Of a DNA stretch of 64,000 nucleotides, positions 17,286 to 27,494 are shown one piece after another (within the stretch, counting starts at the first letter, position 1; each line of letters opens with the position of its first letter). Position numbers and translations under genes: made by a program. The notes beneath the pieces are model-generated. The model worked only from the letters and a program-made list of their open reading frames with translations, ran no database searches and had not been told where the DNA came from. Origin of the DNA: Leptolyngbya sp. FACHB-261 (lineage in GTDB: Bacteria > Cyanobacteriota > Cyanobacteriia > FACHB-261); the NCBI RefSeq assembly GCF_014696065.1, contig NZ_JACJPL010000031.1, positions 124,001 to 188,000 on the forward strand. The letters run 5' to 3'.

Positions 17286-19116
17286 CCTGCCCTTGCAACC
17301 ACTCGGTTCTTACAACTGGTGGGAGCATAGCCCTGGCCGTTTCGTCTTCACCCCTACCTAGGGTCGCAGATGCGATGATATCCAGCGGAATCTTAGGCGT
17401 CCGGTCAGCGTACAGTAATCCGTTGGCTTCCTGAAAGGTATCGGTTAGCTGGGTGTAGCAGAAGCCACTAAACATTTCCACTCGATTGACTGCGTCCAGA
17501 AGCGCTGCATAACGCATCTGTAAATCCGCAGCATTCGCCGAGCGAACATAGCCCCAGATCCTGTCTGTTGCCGGGTCTTCCCGTTTAGCGTAAGCAATAC
17601 CACCAAACTCCGTTAGCATAATCGGTTGCCCCCGATGAGGATAGCCATCGAGCGTGAGCATACGACCACCAGGACGTTGCCGCTCGAAGAGGTCGGAGAG
17701 TTTGACCTCTGGGCCATACCGTTTGACCAAGCGGTTCGGCTGGTTGTCATAGTCATGGATGGCAATGATGTCGGTCGCTGTGCTCTCCCAACCATCGTTA
17801 CCAATGACCGGACGAGTTGGGTCCAGCGTACGGGTCAAGTGATAGAGAGCCTGGACGCAGTTTTGGTGAGCGGCGGTCGCTGTTAGGTCAGGTACACCCC
17901 AAGATTCGTTGAAGGGCACCCATACAACTACGCAAGGGTGACTAGCATCGCGCTCAATCACCTCAGTCCACTCACGCGTCAACCGCTCTACCGCTTTGGG
18001 GCTAAAGCGATAGGCACTAGGCATCTCTTCCCAAACCAGTAATCCTAAGACGTCTGCCCAATAGAGGAAGCGAGGGTCTTCTACTTTCTGGTGCTTGCGC
18101 ACGCCATTGAAGCCCATACGCTTGGTCAATTCCACATCCTGACGCAGGGCATCATCGGAAGGAGCTGTCATCAGCGTCTCAGGCCAGTAACCCTGGTCGA
18201 GTACCAAGCGCAAATAGTAAGGCCGCCCATTGAGCATGAAGCGATCACGCTGGATGCTCACCGTCCGCATAGCGGTGTAAGACTTCACCTCATCCAGGAG
18301 TTTGCCTTGGTGCCAAAGCTGGATCTCGGCGTCAATCAGAGTTGGCTTCTCAGGACTCCACAGCAATTCGTTACGGTAGTCATCGATGCCAGGGTCCGAG
18401 AGGGCGATGCGTCGGTGCACCTCCCCGTTTAGCACTTCATAAGTGTCATTAACCAGCAATTGCTCACCAACACTGAGTCGGACCTTCAATTGCAGGCCGT
18501 TCTGCCGCTGCCCGGCAACAAAACCTTCAAAGCCAATCTCCCAACGCTCAAAATGAGGCGTCCAGCGCAAACGGTCAATATAAGTCTTAGGAACTCGTTC
18601 AGCCCAAACCGTCTGCCAAATACCACTGGTACGGGGATACCAAATGCTATGGGGCTCTAGTTGCCAATCCTGCTTACCCCGGGGCTTAGCTAAATCTTGA
18701 GGGTCATCTTCTGCCCATACGGTTACCCGTTGAGGGCCGTTAGCATTCAAGACCGAAGTGATGTCGAGGCTAAATGGAGTGTGACCGCCTTCGTGCTCGC
18801 CAACAAACTGGCCATTGACCCACACGCGAGCATAATAATCAACTGCACCAAAGTGGAGCAGTACGCCGCCTTCCTCTGCTGGCAGGTCAAACTCACGCTC
18901 GTACCAGCAATTCTTGTGAAAACCTGTATCAGCAATGCCACTGCGTACAGATTCAGGAGCAAACGGAACCTCAATGGTGTGAGTCCACTGGTCAATGTCG
19001 CTAGGCCGGATAAATTGCCCTGCATCGTCATAAGTAAATTTCCAGGGACCGTTGAGACAGATCCAGCTGGAACGTTGCAGCTGTGGACGTGGATAGGCAG
19101 CAGATTGGGACAGCAC
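17197..19116 (-). CDS. Glycoside hydrolase family 2 (beta-galactosidase/glucuronidase type)
   Basis: 639 residues from GTG 19116, which has AAGGAG 8 bp upstream. It has an N-terminal jelly roll ([19 protein letters not shown]), a Greek-key domain, then the catalytic barrel with acid/base Glu in [10 protein letters not shown] (about 400) and nucleophile Glu in [10 protein letters not shown] (about 515). No signal peptide is visible, so it is probably cytosolic. Placed directly before galT in the operon, it most simply supplies galactose to the Leloir pathway; glucuronidase or other specificity is possible. The last about 30 codons overlap galT and may be non-conserved. Confidence 0.9.
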   Translation of the reverse strand: MLSQSAAYPRPQLQRSSWICLNGPWKFTYDDAGQFIRPSDIDQWTHTIEVPFAPESVRSGIADTGFHKNCWYEREFDLPAEEGGVLLHFGAVDYYARVWVNGQFVGEHEGGHTPFSLDITSVLNANGPQRVTVWAEDDPQDLAKPRGKQDWQLEPHSIWYPRTSGIWQTVWAERVPKTYIDRLRWTPHFERWEIGFEGFVAGQRQNGLQLKVRLSVGEQLLVNDTYEVLNGEVHRRIALSDPGIDDYRNELLWSPEKPTLIDAEIQLWHQGKLLDEVKSYTAMRTVSIQRDRFMLNGRPYYLRLVLDQGYWPETLMTAPSDDALRQDVELTKRMGFNGVRKHQKVEDPRFLYWADVLGLLVWEEMPSAYRFSPKAVERLTREWTEVIERDASHPCVVVWVPFNESWGVPDLTATAAHQNCVQALYHLTRTLDPTRPVIGNDGWESTATDIIAIHDYDNQPNRLVKRYGPEVKLSDLFERQRPGGRMLTLDGYPHRGQPIMLTEFGGIAYAKREDPATDRIWGYVRSANAADLQMRYAALLDAVNRVEMFSGFCYTQLTDTFQEANGLLYADRTPKIPLDIIASATLGRGEDETARAMLPPVVRTEWLQGQDARSEAAEAGWSSVDSIQPVPYCGGNHST

Positions 19117-19247
19117 GGGCTCGACTCCTTAAGAATGCCAAAAAAGAGCCCCGTCACCAACGGATTCAGGGCGTTTTTTATCAAGCTGGCCTGAATATCT
19201 ATCTAAAGAGTGTTTTATCTTCAGACATTTATTCTAGCTTTTCAAAG

Positions 19248-19268
19248 CGTACCCTCAACCTGGGTACG
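19248..19268 (-). terminator. Hairpin between galE and the GH2 gene
   Basis: CGTACCC and GGGTACG, perfect 7-bp arms with a 7-nt loop, about 20 bp past the galE stop on the minus strand. It lacks a good T-run on that strand, so it may attenuate rather than stop transcription. Confidence 0.45.
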
Positions 19269-19288
19269 TTTAACTTCCGTTAAAAACT

Positions 19289-20293
19289 TCAATGCTCATT
19301 TACACTGTGGCGCTGGAGATGCCATTGCCAGGCATGCTGCAAGATTACTGCCAACTCAGGGTATTGGGGTTGCCAGCCCAAAGTTCGTCTAGCTTTCTCG
19401 CTACTGCCCACCAGCATGGCTGGATCACCGGGCCGCCGCTCGGCCTCTACCACTTTGATCTCTCGGCCTGTCACGGCCTGCGCTGCATCAATCACTTCGC
19501 GCACACTGTACCCTTGCCCATTGCCTAGGTTGAAGACTTCGGTCTTGCCTCCCCTTAACAAATACTCCAATCCCTGCACATGCGCCTGCGCCAAATCAGT
19601 GACATGAATGTAATCTCGAATGCAAGTTCCATCCGGCGTTTCGTAGTCAGTGCCGAACACAGAGATGCTATCTCGATGCCCCAAAGCTGTTTGCAATACT
19701 AGTGGGATGAGATGCGTTTCCGGCTGGTGGTCCTCACCGAGGCGTCCTTGTGGCTCTGCCCCTGCCGCATTGAAGTAGCGGAAGCGCACTGAGCGCAAGC
19801 CGTAGGCATGATCAAAGTCATTGAGCATCTGCTCGACCATTAGCTTGCTCATGCCATAGGGATTAATCGGCGACTGGGGATGCTCTTCGGGGATAGGAAC
19901 CTGCTGAGGTACCCCGTAGGTGGCACAGGTCGATGAGAAAACAAAGGACTGAATGCCTGCAGCGACCATTGCCTCTAGCAAAGTTAGCGTACCTACAACA
20001 TTGTTGCGATAGTACTTAGCTGGGTCAGAGACAGATTCACCGACATAAGCGTAAGCAGCAAAATGCATTACCGCATCAAAGCTGCGGGAGGTAAACAGAG
20101 AATCTAACAAAGCGCGGTCATTGGTATCGCCTTGTACCAATTCGACTTTGAGTGCAGATTTAACCAGATCAGCATGGCCGTAGACGAGGTTATCCAGGAT
20201 AACGACCTCAAAGCCCACCTGTTGAAGAGCTAGGACGGCATGAGAGCCGATGTAGCCTGCTCCTCCGGTTACCAAAACAGTACCTCTGGTCAT
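19289..20293 (-). CDS. galE: UDP-glucose 4-epimerase
   Basis: 334 residues. It interconverts UDP-glucose and UDP-galactose. GGAGYIGSHAVLAL binds NAD; the YGMSKLMVEQ motif carries catalytic Tyr and Lys (about 150-154); 'RYFNAAGAEPQGRLGEDH' is typical of GalE. Upstream of the GH2-galT-M24-galK group, it completes the Leloir pathway and supplies UDP-Gal for glf. Confidence 0.96.
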   Translation of the reverse strand: MTRGTVLVTGGAGYIGSHAVLALQQVGFEVVILDNLVYGHADLVKSALKVELVQGDTNDRALLDSLFTSRSFDAVMHFAAYAYVGESVSDPAKYYRNNVVGTLTLLEAMVAAGIQSFVFSSTCATYGVPQQVPIPEEHPQSPINPYGMSKLMVEQMLNDFDHAYGLRSVRFRYFNAAGAEPQGRLGEDHQPETHLIPLVLQTALGHRDSISVFGTDYETPDGTCIRDYIHVTDLAQAHVQGLEYLLRGGKTEVFNLGNGQGYSVREVIDAAQAVTGREIKVVEAERRPGDPAMLVGSSEKARRTLGWQPQYPELAVILQHAWQWHLQRHSVNEH

Positions 20294-20339
20294 AGCCGGG
20301 GTCCTTGGGTTACTTCCGAAAAGGTTTAGAAGATCGCTG

Positions 20340-20370
20340 AAAAAAAGGGTAGATCAGGTTAGATCTACCC
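20340..20370 (-). terminator. Rho-independent terminator after UDP-glucose dehydrogenase
   Basis: On the minus strand GGGTAGATC, a 6-nt loop, GATCTACCC, then TTTTTT. Perfect 9-bp stem, 29 bp after the stop codon. It separates the nucleotide-sugar pair (UGD/UXS) from galE. Confidence 0.88.
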
Positions 20371-20398
20371 CGCCTGTGCATCGCTACGGAAGCATGGT

Positions 20399-21796
20399 TT
20401 AGTGGCCAATACCCGTATAACGGAAGCCCACACCCTCTAAGGTTTCGCGGTCTAGGAAGTTCCGACCGTCGATAATCACGGGCTGAGACATGAGCTTAGC
20501 CATACGGCTAAAGTCTAGAGACTTGAACTCAGCCCAGTCAGTCACCACAACCAGGGCGTCGCAACCATCCGCGAGACGCTCAGGATCAGTTTCTACCTGT
20601 ACCCCTGTTAGGCCTTGACCCAAACCAGTCTGGGAGACAATCGGATCGTAAGCTTTGACCTTAGCGCCTAGGCGGACAAGCTGCTCGACTAGGGTCAGGG
20701 CAGGCGCATCGCGCATGTCGTCTGTGTCAGGCTTGAAAGTGAGCCCAAGCAGACCAATGGTCTTGCCCTTAAGGATTTTGAGCGCCTGTTGCAATTTCTC
20801 AACGGCAATGACCCGCTGATGCTGGTTGACCTCAACTGCAGCCTTCATCAGTTTGGCTTCGTAGCCATAGTCACTAGCGGTATGGATCAGTGCTGACACA
20901 TCTTTGGGGAAGCAAGAGCCACCCCAGCCGATGCCTGCCTGTAGAAATTTGCCGCCAATCCGTGAATCTAAGCCAATACCGCGAGCTACTTCAACAACAT
21001 CAGCACCAACCCGATCACAGATGTTGGCAACTTCGTTGATGAAGGAAATCTTAGTCGCGAGGAAAGCATTGGATGCATACTTGACCATCTCTGCTGATTG
21101 CAGATCGGTGGTTACCACAGGCACTGGCGGCAAAGATTGGTTTTCAGCAGTGGAGCGGTTGGTGATCGGCTCGTAAAGCTTTCTCATCAGTTCCAGGGCT
21201 TGAGGATTGCTGCCACCTAAAACGATACGATCGGGGTTGAAGGTGTCGTAAACAGCAGAGCCTTCGCGCAGGAATTCAGGATTGCTCACCACATCGAACT
21301 GCGGTGCATCAAAGCTCTCAGGAATGACAGGCATGCCGCCAGGAGCCACGGCAACAGGCATTTCCTTCTGACGAGCAGCTACGCCATCCAGGACCAGCAT
21401 GCGCACCCAGTCACCAGAGCCGATCGGCACAGTCGACTTATTAACGATGACTTTGTAGCCACTGCTCAAGTTAGAACCAATGCCACGGGCCACCGCCTCT
21501 ACGTAGCGCGTGTCGCTCTCACCGTTTGGCAGGGCTGGGGTACCTACTGCAATAAACAGGATCTCACCGTGCTCAACACCGGCCTTGAGGTCTGTGGTGA
21601 ACTGAATATTGCCAGAGGCAATAGCCTGCTGCATAATCTCCGACAGTCCCGGTTCGTGAATCGGGGACTGGCCGGACTGCATCAGCTTGACCTTGGCCTC
21701 GTTATTGTCGACGCAGATGACCTCATGCCCTACATGAGCCAAGCAGGCCCCTGTAACCAGACCAACGTACCCAGTGCCGATAACACAGACGCGCAT
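20399..21796 (-). CDS. UDP-glucose 6-dehydrogenase
   Basis: 465 residues. It oxidises UDP-glucose twice to UDP-glucuronate. N-terminal NAD motif VIGTGYVGLVTGACLAHVGH, 'STVPIGSG' region, and the catalytic Cys in GWGGSCFPKDVSAL (about 270) are intact; the C-terminal domain carries 'GLTFKPDTDDMRDAPAL'. It lies 81 bp downstream of the UDP-glucuronate decarboxylase gene, so the two are probably one operon making UDP-xylose. Confidence 0.95.
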   Translation of the reverse strand: MRVCVIGTGYVGLVTGACLAHVGHEVICVDNNEAKVKLMQSGQSPIHEPGLSEIMQQAIASGNIQFTTDLKAGVEHGEILFIAVGTPALPNGESDTRYVEAVARGIGSNLSSGYKVIVNKSTVPIGSGDWVRMLVLDGVAARQKEMPVAVAPGGMPVIPESFDAPQFDVVSNPEFLREGSAVYDTFNPDRIVLGGSNPQALELMRKLYEPITNRSTAENQSLPPVPVVTTDLQSAEMVKYASNAFLATKISFINEVANICDRVGADVVEVARGIGLDSRIGGKFLQAGIGWGGSCFPKDVSALIHTASDYGYEAKLMKAAVEVNQHQRVIAVEKLQQALKILKGKTIGLLGLTFKPDTDDMRDAPALTLVEQLVRLGAKVKAYDPIVSQTGLGQGLTGVQVETDPERLADGCDALVVVTDWAEFKSLDFSRMAKLMSQPVIIDGRNFLDRETLEGVGFRYTGIGH

Positions 21797-21877
21797 ATTG
21801 TGCTGATCCTCTTTGAATGGATAAACGATAGCGAGATGTCAGATATTCAGCTGGAGACGGACCACCAGCTATACAAG

Positions 21878-22846
21878 TCAACTAACAGGGGAAACACTGT
21901 TCAGACTCCGGGTAGCCTCAGGCTCTAAACGGGCGCGGAAGTCTTCAATGGTCTTTGCCAGCCCCTCTCTCAGAGGAACAGTTGGTTGCCAACCCAACCA
22001 GCTACGGGCGCGGGTAATGTCAGGCTGACGGCGCCGTGGGTCGTCTTGAGGCAAGGGCTCAAAACGGATTTCAGCTCCCGGATTTACCATGTCCTGCACG
22101 GTCTTTGCCAATTGCAGGATGGTGTATTCATCCGGATTGCCCAGATTTACCGGACCAATATGGTCACCGTTCATCAATCGAATTAGACCGTCCACTAGAT
22201 CAGAGACGTAGCAAAAGCTCCGAGTCTGCGAACCGTCTCCGTAAACGGTGATAGTCTCGCCACGCAACGCTTGAAAGACAAAGTTGCTGACGACGCGCCC
22301 GTCATTCTCCAACATTCGGGGGCCGTAAGTATTGAAAATCCGGGCTACTCGAATCTCGACATCATTCTGACGGTGATAGTCGAAAGCGAGGGTTTCAGCA
22401 ACCCGTTTGCCCTCGTCGTAGCAGGAGCGAATCCCAATTGGATTAACATTGCCCCGATAGTCCTCCGTTTGGGGATGGACTTCTGGATCGCCGTAAACTT
22501 CAGAAGTCGAAGCTAATAAAAAACGGGCTTTGATCCGCTTTGCTAGGCCCAGCATATTCATCGTTCCCATCACATTAGTCTTGATGGTTTTGACTGGGTT
22601 GTACTGATAGTGAACGGGCGACGCTGGGCAGGCCAAATGGTAAATCTGGTCAACCTCTAGCCGAAGTGGCTCCGTAATATCGTGACGGATCAATTCGAAA
22701 TAGGGGTGGTCCAACCACTTGAGGATGTTGCGCTTGTGACCGGTGTAGAAGTTATCCAGACAGATGACTTCATGGCCCTCTGTCATCAATCGGTCAATCA
22801 AATGAGATCCGATGAAACCAGCGCCACCAGTTACTAAAATTCGCAT
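21878..22846 (-). CDS. UDP-glucuronate decarboxylase (UDP-xylose synthase)
   Basis: 322 residues from the internal ATG at about 22846, where the protein begins [15 protein letters not shown]; an upstream in-frame ATG at 22888 adds 14 residues without family support. Extended SDR: nucleotide motif at the start, then [13 protein letters not shown] with catalytic Tyr and Lys, '[11 protein letters not shown]' and '[10 protein letters not shown]' typical of UXS. It converts the UDP-GlcA made by the neighbouring dehydrogenase into UDP-Xyl, a precursor for exopolysaccharide. Confidence 0.92.
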   Translation of the reverse strand: MRILVTGGAGFIGSHLIDRLMTEGHEVICLDNFYTGHKRNILKWLDHPYFELIRHDITEPLRLEVDQIYHLACPASPVHYQYNPVKTIKTNVMGTMNMLGLAKRIKARFLLASTSEVYGDPEVHPQTEDYRGNVNPIGIRSCYDEGKRVAETLAFDYHRQNDVEIRVARIFNTYGPRMLENDGRVVSNFVFQALRGETITVYGDGSQTRSFCYVSDLVDGLIRLMNGDHIGPVNLGNPDEYTILQLAKTVQDMVNPGAEIRFEPLPQDDPRRRQPDITRARSWLGWQPTVPLREGLAKTIEDFRARLEPEATRSLNSVSPVS

Positions 22847-23032
22847 AGGTTTGCGTATGAGCTTGAGAGATCTAGATAGGCGAGACATCGGTCAGGTAGA
22901 GTTGGAGGCCACCCAGTCACGGTCTTCAGCAAGTTAACAGACCTGCTGCATGGTTTGAAACAGACTGCATGGACACTTTATGAAATCTTCAACCCCTACC
23001 TGACAATCGTGGAAATACAGAAAAGTTTGTGG

Positions 23033-23061
23033 GTCTAAGGGCTCGATCTGAAGCCTTAGAC
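23033..23061 (-). terminator. Hairpin downstream of the polysaccharide export gene
   Basis: GTCTAAGG (23033-23040) and CCTTAGAC (23054-23061), perfect 8-bp arms with a 13-nt loop. It lies just after the export gene on the minus strand and is followed a few bases later by a TTTT on that strand. Confidence 0.5.
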
Positions 23062-23084
23062 TTAGATCGAGTGATCGACTCAGA

Positions 23085-24266
23085 TTACTTACCTAGATCG
23101 GTGATGCGATCAAATAGGAAGATCGGGTTTACAACCCCACTCAATGCATTGCCAAAGGTAGAGATTCCGCGCAAAATCGAGGAGCCAAACGATGGCCGAA
23201 CTACAATTACATCACGGCTACGCAGAGGTGGGTTGCTCTGCTCATTGAGTGGCTGATTGAGGTCAGCCCGTAGGGTGCGACGACTGATCCTGCCGTCTGG
23301 TTCAAGGCGATATAACTCTACACGTCGCCAATCGCCGTCGTTAGTGATACTGCCTGCCGCTACAACTGCTTCCGTAAACGGTGCATTGGGGCGAATGGTA
23401 ACGTTGCCTGGCTTCACCACTTCACCGACTACCTGGACGTTAATAGTTGCTGGTGAGAAGCTGGCCCCTGCAATCTCAGTAGACTCCTGAGCCGTCAGGG
23501 TGGTAGCTCGTGGGATGTTGATTGAGTCACCATCAAATAGCCGAACGTCTTGGCTGATGTCTCCCTTCATCAGGTCCCAAAGATTGATTTCAAAGGTTCG
23601 CCGCCCGCCTGAGGCGACCACACGAGAAACCTGGATCTGACGCACATTCGCTAAGGCAGTGATGCCACCTGCTGTTTGCAGAGCGCCAGTCAGAGTTGTC
23701 GCATTAGCTCCACCTTGCACCCCTCCAATGCCGCCAATGGCACCATTGGTCCCACTACTGCCTCGACTATCCTGATTGAAATTGAGGGTGTAGGAGCCAG
23801 GCCGATTGACTTCTCCCACAATCGCCACGGTTAGCGGGCGAGGAGATACCAGTGACACATTAACAATGTTGCGCACTAGATAGGGGGACAGCAGTTGTGC
23901 TAGTCGTCCCGCTGCAGCCTCTAGGGACATGCCCTCAACGTTTACTGAGCCAATCAGCGGCAGGGTAACTGTCCCGTCAGGTAACACCTGCTGTTCGCCA
24001 CTGAGTTCCTCGACATCAAAGACGTTGACTTTGATGCGGTCTCCAGCCCCCAGCAAGTAGCGACCAATATCCTGGCGCAGGTTGGCATCCAAGGACGGTA
24101 TGCCGGAGCCGGAGCTAGGCGGATTTTGAGTCGATAAGGGTTGAGCTGGAGCAGGTTGAGCCGGAGCTGTTTGGGCTAGCACTGGTGATACCAGCTCAGG
24201 AGCTAGACCTCCCAACCCACTGAGGAGTAGCACCGATAAGGGCAGGTGGTAGAACGGTTGAGTCAT
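23085..24266 (-). CDS. Polysaccharide export protein, Wza-like (SLBB domains)
   Basis: 393 residues. The N-terminal signal peptide has a hydrophobic core (LPLSVLLLSGLGGLA) ending near PVLAQ. Then come a Pro/Gln-rich linker, a Poly_export domain (about 65-155, LGAGDRIKVNVFDVEELSGEQ) and two SLBB domains: 'VAIVGEVNRPGSYTL' (about 150) and 'VQVVGEVVKPGNVTI' (about 280). Members form the outer-membrane/periplasmic exit channel for capsule or exopolysaccharide. It probably exports a product of the sugar-nucleotide genes just downstream; no polymerase or tyrosine kinase is in the window. Confidence 0.92.
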   Translation of the reverse strand: MTQPFYHLPLSVLLLSGLGGLAPELVSPVLAQTAPAQPAPAQPLSTQNPPSSGSGIPSLDANLRQDIGRYLLGAGDRIKVNVFDVEELSGEQQVLPDGTVTLPLIGSVNVEGMSLEAAAGRLAQLLSPYLVRNIVNVSLVSPRPLTVAIVGEVNRPGSYTLNFNQDSRGSSGTNGAIGGIGGVQGGANATTLTGALQTAGGITALANVRQIQVSRVVASGGRRTFEINLWDLMKGDISQDVRLFDGDSINIPRATTLTAQESTEIAGASFSPATINVQVVGEVVKPGNVTIRPNAPFTEAVVAAGSITNDGDWRRVELYRLEPDGRISRRTLRADLNQPLNEQSNPPLRSRDVIVVRPSFGSSILRGISTFGNALSGVVNPIFLFDRITDLGK

Positions 24267-24335
24267 GGCTGCGCAGTTGTAGCAGTTGTAGGGTAGGAAA
24301 GGTGGAGTAAGGTGTGTAGAACTTAACCGGGATTA

Positions 24336-24369
24336 TAGGCGCCCGTTCTCGTTCATGCACGAGCGCCTA
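24336..24369 (-). terminator. Hairpin after the geranylgeranyl-reductase-family gene
   Basis: TAGGCG/CGCCTA outer arms with an inner CTCG/CGAG stem and an 8-nt loop, starting 27 bp past the stop codon. It is GC-rich, with little T afterwards. Confidence 0.45.
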
Positions 24370-24395
24370 CTCTGAAACCGGAGCCTTGCCCTGTT

Positions 24396-25526
24396 TCAAC
24401 CCATTCCGGGCAGAAAACCGCCACCAAGGCGTTTGATAGCTCTGCCTGCAACATCACCGTAGCGAATCTTACCGCAGAGAATTTGGCCCATAATCTTGGT
24501 GGCTGAGGGGCGTTTGACTCCCACTCGATAGCCAATGCCTGGTACTCGGTAGAACACGTTGGAGATACGCTGTGCCCACTGCATATCAGCTCCCCACTCG
24601 GTATTGACCCGATTGCTGTAGCCTTCTAAGGCATTGATATCACCTGTCAAGGCTTTGTCGATGGCTTCAGCCGCCAACATACCGGTGAATAGAGCTGGAC
24701 GAATGCCCTCAGCGGTAAAGGGGTCGACCACACAGGCTGCCTCTCCAGCCAGCAGAGCATTCTGGGTGTGCAGCACTTGCTGACCGTCCCACAAACACAA
24801 GGGGTGCCCGTACTGCTTGATGCTCTTGAAATCGACGCCGAAGGATTTGGCGTACTCGGTCACAATATCGCGCACATCTTGGCGCTCGCCACCGATGAAG
24901 GTACCAATCCCAATGGAATACCCTTCAGCTTTGGGAAAGTTCCAGATGTAGCCATTCTTGACCATGCCGAACTCGAAATGGGCTGTGTCCTGGTGCTGAA
25001 CATCCGCAGGCGCTTCTGCCTCTAGCGCTCCTGCCAAACGCCGTTTGCGATCTTTGAAGCCTAGCCACTTTGCCATTGGCCCTTTCGCGCCATCGCACGC
25101 GATCAGATACTTAGCTTCAACTGGACCACTGGCGGTGTTCACCTGCCAGTGGCCGCCCTTGAACTCAATGCTCGTGACAGCGGTACTGTCGCGTAGCTCG
25201 GTCCCCAATTTCTGGGCTTGCTGAACTAGATAGTGGTCGAACACATCCCGGCGCACCATCCAGACTGGTTCTAGGTCTTGCAAATTGGCGACAACCGGAT
25301 CCTCAGTCTTCCAGGTGTAGCGGATCTTGTCGACCCGCAGGGAAATAGCAGGCGAAAAATCAAAGTCAAACCATTGCGCGACTGCCGGAGACACTCCACC
25401 ACCGCAAGGCTTGTAGCGAGGTAAAGATTCGGCCTCCAGTAATAACACTGAGCGCCCTCGCTTGCTCAGGTGATAGGCAGCTGAGCCGCCGGATGGACCC
25501 GCACCGACGATGATGCAGTCAAACAT
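24396..25526 (-). CDS. Geranylgeranyl reductase family FAD-dependent oxidoreductase
   Basis: 376 residues from ATG 25526; a GTG five codons earlier is possible. N-terminal FAD motif IVGAGPSGGSAAYHLSKRG, then LPRYKPCGGGVSP, the family's conserved CGGG segment, and the second FAD motif LLAGEAACVVDPFTAEGI (about 265-285). The family reduces prenyl chains (for example in chlorophyll or archaeal lipids). The N-terminus differs from canonical cyanobacterial ChlP, so I do not call it chlP; the substrate may be another isoprenoid. Confidence 0.87.
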   Translation of the reverse strand: MFDCIIVGAGPSGGSAAYHLSKRGRSVLLLEAESLPRYKPCGGGVSPAVAQWFDFDFSPAISLRVDKIRYTWKTEDPVVANLQDLEPVWMVRRDVFDHYLVQQAQKLGTELRDSTAVTSIEFKGGHWQVNTASGPVEAKYLIACDGAKGPMAKWLGFKDRKRRLAGALEAEAPADVQHQDTAHFEFGMVKNGYIWNFPKAEGYSIGIGTFIGGERQDVRDIVTEYAKSFGVDFKSIKQYGHPLCLWDGQQVLHTQNALLAGEAACVVDPFTAEGIRPALFTGMLAAEAIDKALTGDINALEGYSNRVNTEWGADMQWAQRISNVFYRVPGIGYRVGVKRPSATKIMGQILCGKIRYGDVAGRAIKRLGGGFLPGMG

Positions 25527-26057
25527 GGTTTTTGAGCTCACTCCAGGCTAACAACACAAATAGTAGAGACGCTTGGGCGATGTGTTCAACACCCGATCCA
25601 GCAATTTCCGCTGTTCTTCTCTTCCCGACTTTAACGCTCAATCTGGGCAACTCGGTAAATACACCTTGGGCCAGCGATTCTAAGCTGAGAATTTCCAAAA
25701 CCAAAGGACCAAAACCACGGAATTGTAGCTCAAGAGACAAGCGCTAAAATCGCTTTTTCTAGACACTCAGGTGAGCAGCAGCGCTGTGTTTCTACTGAAA
25801 CCTGACGTCTGACTAGAACGACAGTCTTTACTTAGATACCCGGATTACAAAGGCTTCAATTTACCCTTAAGGTCTATGAAGGTTTGATAAAGCAATACAG
25901 AAGCCGATCAAAGTCCAACTCGGTTGACGTTGGAGATTTTGACTTGCTCTGTGTGACTCGACTCACCTAAATCTCACGCACTGTGGCTCTTGCGAAACGA
26001 TTTTACAGACAGGCATTGGTGAGACGGTCGATCAGTTGAATTAGTAAGGAAATTGCA
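25527..26057. other. Intergenic region, no feature recognised
   Basis: About 530 bp between the divergent flavoprotein gene and the small protein gene. Short open frames on both strands near 25520-25745 lack motifs and ribosome-binding sites. It probably holds two promoters; no clear boxes could be chosen. Confidence 0.5.
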
Positions 26058-26216
26058 ATGGCTTGGCAACTGTGTATTCGCTACCCGAGTGGCCAAAATC
26101 GAGTGTTGCGTTTGTTCCGCGACCGAGAAGCCGCCTTGCGCTGCGTGGACACGATCTATGCCCGGCTCGGTTACCCGGTCCACGTCTCCTACGTAGTGGA
26201 GCCCTTCAAGGCGTAG
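26058..26216 (+). CDS. Small conserved-looking protein (52 aa), unknown function
   Basis: ATG at 26058 has AAGGA 6-7 bp upstream. The product is 52 residues, basic and compact: MAWQLCIRYPSGQ, then RLFRDREAALRCVDTIY, ending HVSYVVEPFKA. The pattern (a strand, a charged helix with RDREAAL, then two strands) looks like a real small beta-alpha-beta domain rather than chance coding. I believe similar short 'WQLxxRYPxG' proteins exist in cyanobacteria, but I could not check. It is about 100 bp upstream of the ABC permease, so it may share its transcript. Confidence 0.6.
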   Translation: MAWQLCIRYPSGQNRVLRLFRDREAALRCVDTIYARLGYPVHVSYVVEPFKA

Positions 26217-26313
26217 TTCATCAGGGAGCAGTCTATGGGTTTAGCTCCTGAACTCGCGTGCGCCTAGTAGACTCTAAAGACAAAGGCAAACAGCCAAAGC
26301 AATTGGAGGTGGC

Positions 26314-27402
26314 ATGAACTGGTGGCAGCGTCTGAAGAGAAATCCATTGGCGCGCTTCGGTCTGTGGGTACTGGTCGTCCTATATTTGCTTGCAATATTG
26401 GCAGGATTTGCGGCACCTTACGGCCCAAATGATGCTCAACGCAATGGCGCACTGCTACCTCCTACCCAGATTTTTTGGCGCAACCAGAATACAGGGGAGT
26501 TCTTGGGGCCTCATGTCTACCCAACCACTCAAGGACCTGTCGACTTCGAAACGGGTGAACGAAAGTTGGTCGTTGACCGCAGCCAGCCTAGCCGGATTGT
26601 GCCGTTTGCCAAAGGCACTGCCTACAAGCTTCTGGGGCTAATTCCGATGGATCGGCACCTGTTCGGCACCCAGGGTGAAGGACGCTTCAATCTGTTGGGT
26701 ACAGACGAGCAGGGACGGGATGAGTTGAGCCGCTTACTCTACGGCTCCCAGGTCAGTCTCTTTATTGGGATTGTTGGTATTGCTATCACTTTCCCTCTAG
26801 GAATGCTACTTGGGGGCATCTCGGGCTATTGGGGTGGTTTAGCAGACACCCTGATTATGCGTTTGACTGAGGTGTTGATGTCTATACCCACAATCTACCT
26901 GCTAGTTGCTCTGGCTGCGGTGTTAGAAAATAACCCTTTGACTGGCGTTCCTTTCACCAACGCAGAACGCTTCTTTGTAATTACTATTATCATTTCGTTT
27001 GTGAGTTGGTCAGGTCTCACCAGAGTGGTACGAGGACAGGTCTTAGCAATTAAGTCCGAAGAGTACGTTGAGGCGGCACAGGCAATGGGAGCAGGGCCTT
27101 TATACATTATCCTGCGTCACATTCTGCCCCAGACCGCGACCTACATCATTATCTCAGCAACCCTCTCTATTCCTGGCTTCATCTTGGCCGAGTCTGTACT
27201 CAGTCTCATTGGCTTAGGCATTCAGCAGCCTGACGCCTCCTGGGGAAATATGCTTAGTCTCGCAACTAATGCCTCGATCATTGTGTTGCAACCCTGGTTA
27301 ATTTGGCCACCAGCAATCTTGATCATTCTGACGGTTTTGGCTTTCAATTTGTTGGGGGATGGTTTGCGCGATGCACTTGATCCACGCAATTTGCAACAGT
27401 GA
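26314..27402 (+). CDS. ABC transporter permease, DppC/OppC type
   Basis: 362 residues; GGAGG lies 4 bp before the ATG. Five or six membrane spans, with the permease coupling motif 'EEYVEAAQAMGAGPLYIILRHILPQ' (about 247-271) and the family-specific 'GTDEQGRDELSRLLYGSQVSL' segment (about 128). A roughly 100-residue soluble insertion after the first span (about 40-130) is longer than in classical DppC but is common in cyanobacterial homologues. No binding protein, partner permease or ATPase is adjacent, so the rest of the peptide/nickel-type importer must be encoded elsewhere. Confidence 0.9.
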   Translation: MNWWQRLKRNPLARFGLWVLVVLYLLAILAGFAAPYGPNDAQRNGALLPPTQIFWRNQNTGEFLGPHVYPTTQGPVDFETGERKLVVDRSQPSRIVPFAKGTAYKLLGLIPMDRHLFGTQGEGRFNLLGTDEQGRDELSRLLYGSQVSLFIGIVGIAITFPLGMLLGGISGYWGGLADTLIMRLTEVLMSIPTIYLLVALAAVLENNPLTGVPFTNAERFFVITIIISFVSWSGLTRVVRGQVLAIKSEEYVEAAQAMGAGPLYIILRHILPQTATYIIISATLSIPGFILAESVLSLIGLGIQQPDASWGNMLSLATNASIIVLQPWLIWPPAILIILTVLAFNLLGDGLRDALDPRNLQQ

Positions 27403-27494
27403 GAGAACAGTGAAATTCTCAGCCGATTCAATTGCCTTTTACAGGAACTAAGGCAAAGTAGGTCACTAAACTAACTGTCTAATTTGCAAGTAAA

